A stretch of DNA of 8,214 nucleotides from Bacteroidales bacterium UBA4073. GTDB taxonomy: Bacteria > Bacteroidota > Bacteroidia > Bacteroidales > Tenuifilaceae. The stretch spans positions 1-8,214 of the forward strand of contig DFYV01000057.1 in NCBI GenBank assembly GCA_002383425.1, in the 5' to 3' direction. Under the pieces are notes generated by a model. It made no database searches. It was not told the DNA's origin and saw only the letters and a list, made by a program, of their open reading frames with translations. This document shows positions 6,931-8,214 of this stretch, piece after piece. The position numbers and the translations under genes are program-made. Position 1 is the stretch's first letter. The number at the start of each line of letters is the position of its first letter.

Positions 6931-7027
6931 AAAGCTTAATATAGTAGCGAGTATGTAGTAGCGAGTATATAGGGAATTATAGGATTTAAGCTTTCTGCCT
7001 CATTCTCGCTACTATCTACTCGCTACC
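6931..7027. repeat. Interlocked inverted repeats built from the 14-bp repeat TAGTAGCGAGTATA
   Basis: Two tandem copies of the 14-mer lie at 6942-6955 (last base G) and 6956-6969. The inverted form CTCGCTACTATCTACTCGCTACC lies at 7005-7027; 6945-6965 pairs with 7005-7025 over 21 bases with two mismatches and a 39-base loop. A second pair, AAAGCTTAA (6931-6939) and TTAAGCTTT (6986-6994), crosses the first: the order is a, b, a', b'. The two pairings are therefore mutually exclusive as nested hairpins, or would give a pseudoknot. The same 14-mer returns at 7913-7971. Confidence 0.8.
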
Positions 7028-7049
7028 AGTCTTGATTTTCATATTTCGG

Positions 7050-7164
7050 TTCACCGCGTTAGATACTGAGTTTTCCATTTATATAATGATATATGTTCTA
7101 GTCCACGACAAAAGTTCACTATATTATATACTTAGCTATCTTTCTATCTATCTAACGGGGTCAA
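7050..7164. repeat. Imperfect 16-bp inverted repeat enclosing about 83 bp of AT-rich DNA
   Basis: TTCACCGCGTTAGATA (7050-7065) and TATCTAACGGGGTCAA (7149-7164) are inverted copies matching at 14 of 16 positions, with a perfect 9-base core. No ORF lies between them. The right end also carries a short tetranucleotide run (CTATCTATCTA). It could be the remnant of a small element; nothing shows which. Confidence 0.45.
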
Positions 7165-7173
7165 TTTGGATTT

Positions 7174-7208
7174 GTTTAGTATTTAGAGTTTAGAGTTTAG
7201 TATTTATT
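7174..7208. repeat. Heptamer tandem repeat, unit GTTTAGA, five units
   Basis: Five consecutive 7-bp units run GTTTAGT, ATTTAGA, GTTTAGA, GTTTAGT, ATTTATT with no indels. This is the same period as the other arrays, with a different sequence. Confidence 0.8.
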
Positions 7209-7230
7209 ACCCACAAAATATTAAGGAATT

Positions 7231-7250
7231 CCCATTTATACATAAACGGG
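7231..7250 (-). terminator. Possible terminator hairpin after the ORF6N gene
   Basis: On the minus strand CCCGTTTA-TGTA-TAAATGGG forms an eight-pair stem (one G-U pair) with a four-base loop, 41 bases after the ORF6N stop. The downstream sequence (AATTCCTTAATATTTTG) is T-rich but has no clean T run, so this is only a candidate. Confidence 0.35.
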
Positions 7251-7291
7251 ATAAAAATAGCAGAATGATTTTTAAAAGAAAATGTGCTATT

Positions 7292-7834
7292 TCATTTTCG
7301 TTTTATTGAATGTTTCAGTTTTAACACAGCGAAATTTAACTCAATAGTTGTCTCTGTTTCATTTACGTTTAGGTCATCGCCTAAAATTTCTGTTATAATA
7401 TCACCACTTTCTCGCATAATATCCTTCTTTTCCTGCTCGTCTTTAACTTCTGATAGTTTTTTTATGTTTCTTGAAAGGTTCTTTATATGTGCAAAAGTTT
7501 CAATAATAGCAAGCGTTGTTTGTGTTGCTTTTTTACCTTTAAGAATAGTTGCAAGCATATATAAACCTTTCTCAGTAAAGGCTTTCGGTAATTTTACTTT
7601 TCCTCCTCCAAGTGGTGAAGTCAAAAATTTTGATTTCACCGACCCCCATTCTTCAGGGCTAAGTTCAAAAAAATACCCAACAGGAAATTTGTCAGGATTG
7701 TTTTTTACAGCTTGATTTATTTCTCTGGTTTCAACAGAATATAAAGTTGCAACATCACTGTCAAGAATGATTTTTTCTCCTCTGATTTCAAGTATCTTCC
7801 TTTCAACATCTTCAAATTTTACGATGCTATTCAT
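7292..7834 (-). CDS. ORF6N-domain putative DNA-binding protein
   Basis: The 180-residue protein carries an N-terminal ORF6N domain (about 12-100). Its usual landmarks are visible: IRGEKIILDSDVATLYSVETREINQAVKNNPDKFP, then FFELSPEEW and KLPKAFTEKGLYMLATIL. This domain is common in phage antirepressor-like proteins and in many stand-alone Bacteroidota genes, and is thought to bind DNA. The C-terminal part (about 115-180) is charged and helical, likely a coiled coil (KNLSRNIKKLSEVKDEQEKKD), ending in a basic tail. It starts at ATG 7832-7834 with no Shine-Dalgarno and has its own promoter. It is visibly more AT-rich than its neighbours (by hand count 19 of 60 G+C in 7501-7560 against 26 of 60 in 4501-4560 within murF-alr). 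Copies of one 14-bp repeat lie on both sides. Together these suggest lateral acquisition. No integrase or phage gene is in the window. Confidence 0.88.
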   Translation of the reverse strand: MNSIVKFEDVERKILEIRGEKIILDSDVATLYSVETREINQAVKNNPDKFPVGYFFELSPEEWGSVKSKFLTSPLGGGKVKLPKAFTEKGLYMLATILKGKKATQTTLAIIETFAHIKNLSRNIKKLSEVKDEQEKKDIMRESGDIITEILGDDLNVNETETTIELNFAVLKLKHSIKRK

Positions 7835-7860
7835 ATCTTATTTTTTGAAATTCATATTAT

Positions 7861-7892
7861 CAAACCTACATAAAATTTAGTTCATACACAAG
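7861..7892 (-). promoter_or_regulatory. Promoter of the ORF6N gene
   Basis: On the minus strand CTTG (plus 7889-7892), a 20-base spacer and TAGGTTTG (plus 7861-7868) match the Bacteroidota pattern TTTG-N19-21-TAnnTTTG with one mismatch. It ends 26 bases before the ATG. This is the best promoter match in the window. Confidence 0.7.
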
Positions 7893-7912
7893 GAAAATTT
7901 TTAGGAGAAAAA

Positions 7913-7971
7913 TAGTAGCGAGTATATAGTAGCGAGTATATAGTAGCGAGTATATAGTAGCAAGTATATAG
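7913..7971. repeat. Tandem array of the 14-bp repeat TAGTAGCGAGTATA, 4.2 copies
   Basis: Units at 7913-7926, 7927-7940 and 7941-7954 are identical; the fourth (7955-7968) has one change (CAAG for CGAG), and TAG follows. The two halves TAGTAGC and GAGTATA share AGTA at the same positions, so the 14-mer looks like a pair of diverged heptamers. The array begins 20 bp upstream of the ORF6N gene's -33 element. Confidence 0.92.
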
Positions 7972-8189
7972 AAATTATGGTTCTACCACAAATTTAATGA
8001 TAACTTGCAATTTGTTTATATGTAGTTAAAATGTAGTTTATATGTTGTATTTTAGTTTTCAGAAGTTGGGAATTTATCAGCTTTCAAAAGAGTTGGTAAA
8101 CGAAGGATGCATTTGAAAATATTTCGAAAAAGGCAAAAAAACTAGCTGTAAAAATGAGCAACTATATTGTATCAATCAAAAAAAGCAAT
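7972..8189. other. AT-rich stretch with no supported gene
   Basis: I see no recognisable protein, RNA gene or promoter here. The only internal structure is a weak duplication of ATGTAGTT within 8020-8042. The upstream region of a gene beyond the window's right end could lie here. Confidence 0.5.
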
Positions 8190-8214
8190 ATTTCAACCAC
8201 ATTTCAACCACATT
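8190..8214. repeat. 11-bp direct repeat at the window edge
   Basis: ATTTCAACCAC occurs at 8190-8200 and 8201-8211 and is followed by ATT, so a third unit may begin at the end of the window. Its period (11) differs from the heptamer arrays. Whether it is part of a longer array cannot be seen. Confidence 0.5.

Noticed and set aside
7284..7715. 143-codon plus-strand frame opposite the ORF6N gene
   Set aside because: Its product is Phe/Ser-rich low-complexity sequence with no family match, while the minus strand gives a clear ORF6N domain with a good promoter. It is a shadow frame.
6942..7971. CRISPR array
   Set aside because: The repeats are 14 bp and directly adjacent, with no unique spacers of regular length and no cas genes nearby.
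8154..8214. Frame starting at an ATG and open to the end of the window (MSNYIVSIKK...)
   Set aside because: Only 20 codons are visible, with no promoter or ribosome site and an 11-bp repeat inside it. It cannot be separated from chance, although a gene start beyond the edge is possible.

Overview
The window looks like chromosomal DNA from a member of the Bacteroidota, most likely order Bacteroidales. The evidence is a MurF-alanine racemase fusion (the usual arrangement in that phylum), an OMP_b-brl_2-type outer membrane barrel, an ORF6N-domain protein, near absence of Shine-Dalgarno sequences, and several matches to the Bacteroidota -7 promoter element TAnnTTTG. I cannot place it to genus.

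Layout: bases 1-358 are non-coding and packed with short repeats: a cut-off palindromic element, then an almost uninterrupted run of 7-bp tandem repeats. Two plus-strand genes follow with an 18-bp gap and are probably co-transcribed: a small outer membrane beta-barrel protein (359-1024) and glutamine-dependent NAD+ synthetase NadE (1043-2710). Bases 2711-3179 hold a nested set of inverted repeats around a strong hairpin, plus another short heptamer array. A Crp/Fnr-family regulator (3180-3887) ends one base from the convergent stop of the murF-alr fusion (3889-6357, minus). Upstream of murF-alr, on the same strand, is a small DUF3592-like membrane protein (6408-6836). Bases 6837-7291 are AT-rich and hold 14-bp repeats in inverted orientation, another imperfect inverted repeat, a heptamer array and a possible terminator. 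An AT-rich ORF6N-domain gene (7292-7834, minus) comes next, with a good Bacteroidota promoter and, just upstream of it, a four-copy array of the same 14-bp repeat. The last ~240 bases hold no gene I can support.

The coding part is mostly core metabolism (NAD synthesis, peptidoglycan precursor synthesis) plus one regulator. The unusual part is between the genes. At least six different tandem arrays, with unrelated sequences, all have a period of 7 bp (or 14 bp, which splits into two related heptamers). There are also at least three inverted-repeat structures. The ORF6N gene is bracketed by copies of one 14-bp repeat, which makes 6942-7971 the best candidate for a small acquired cassette or a repeat-linked regulatory unit.
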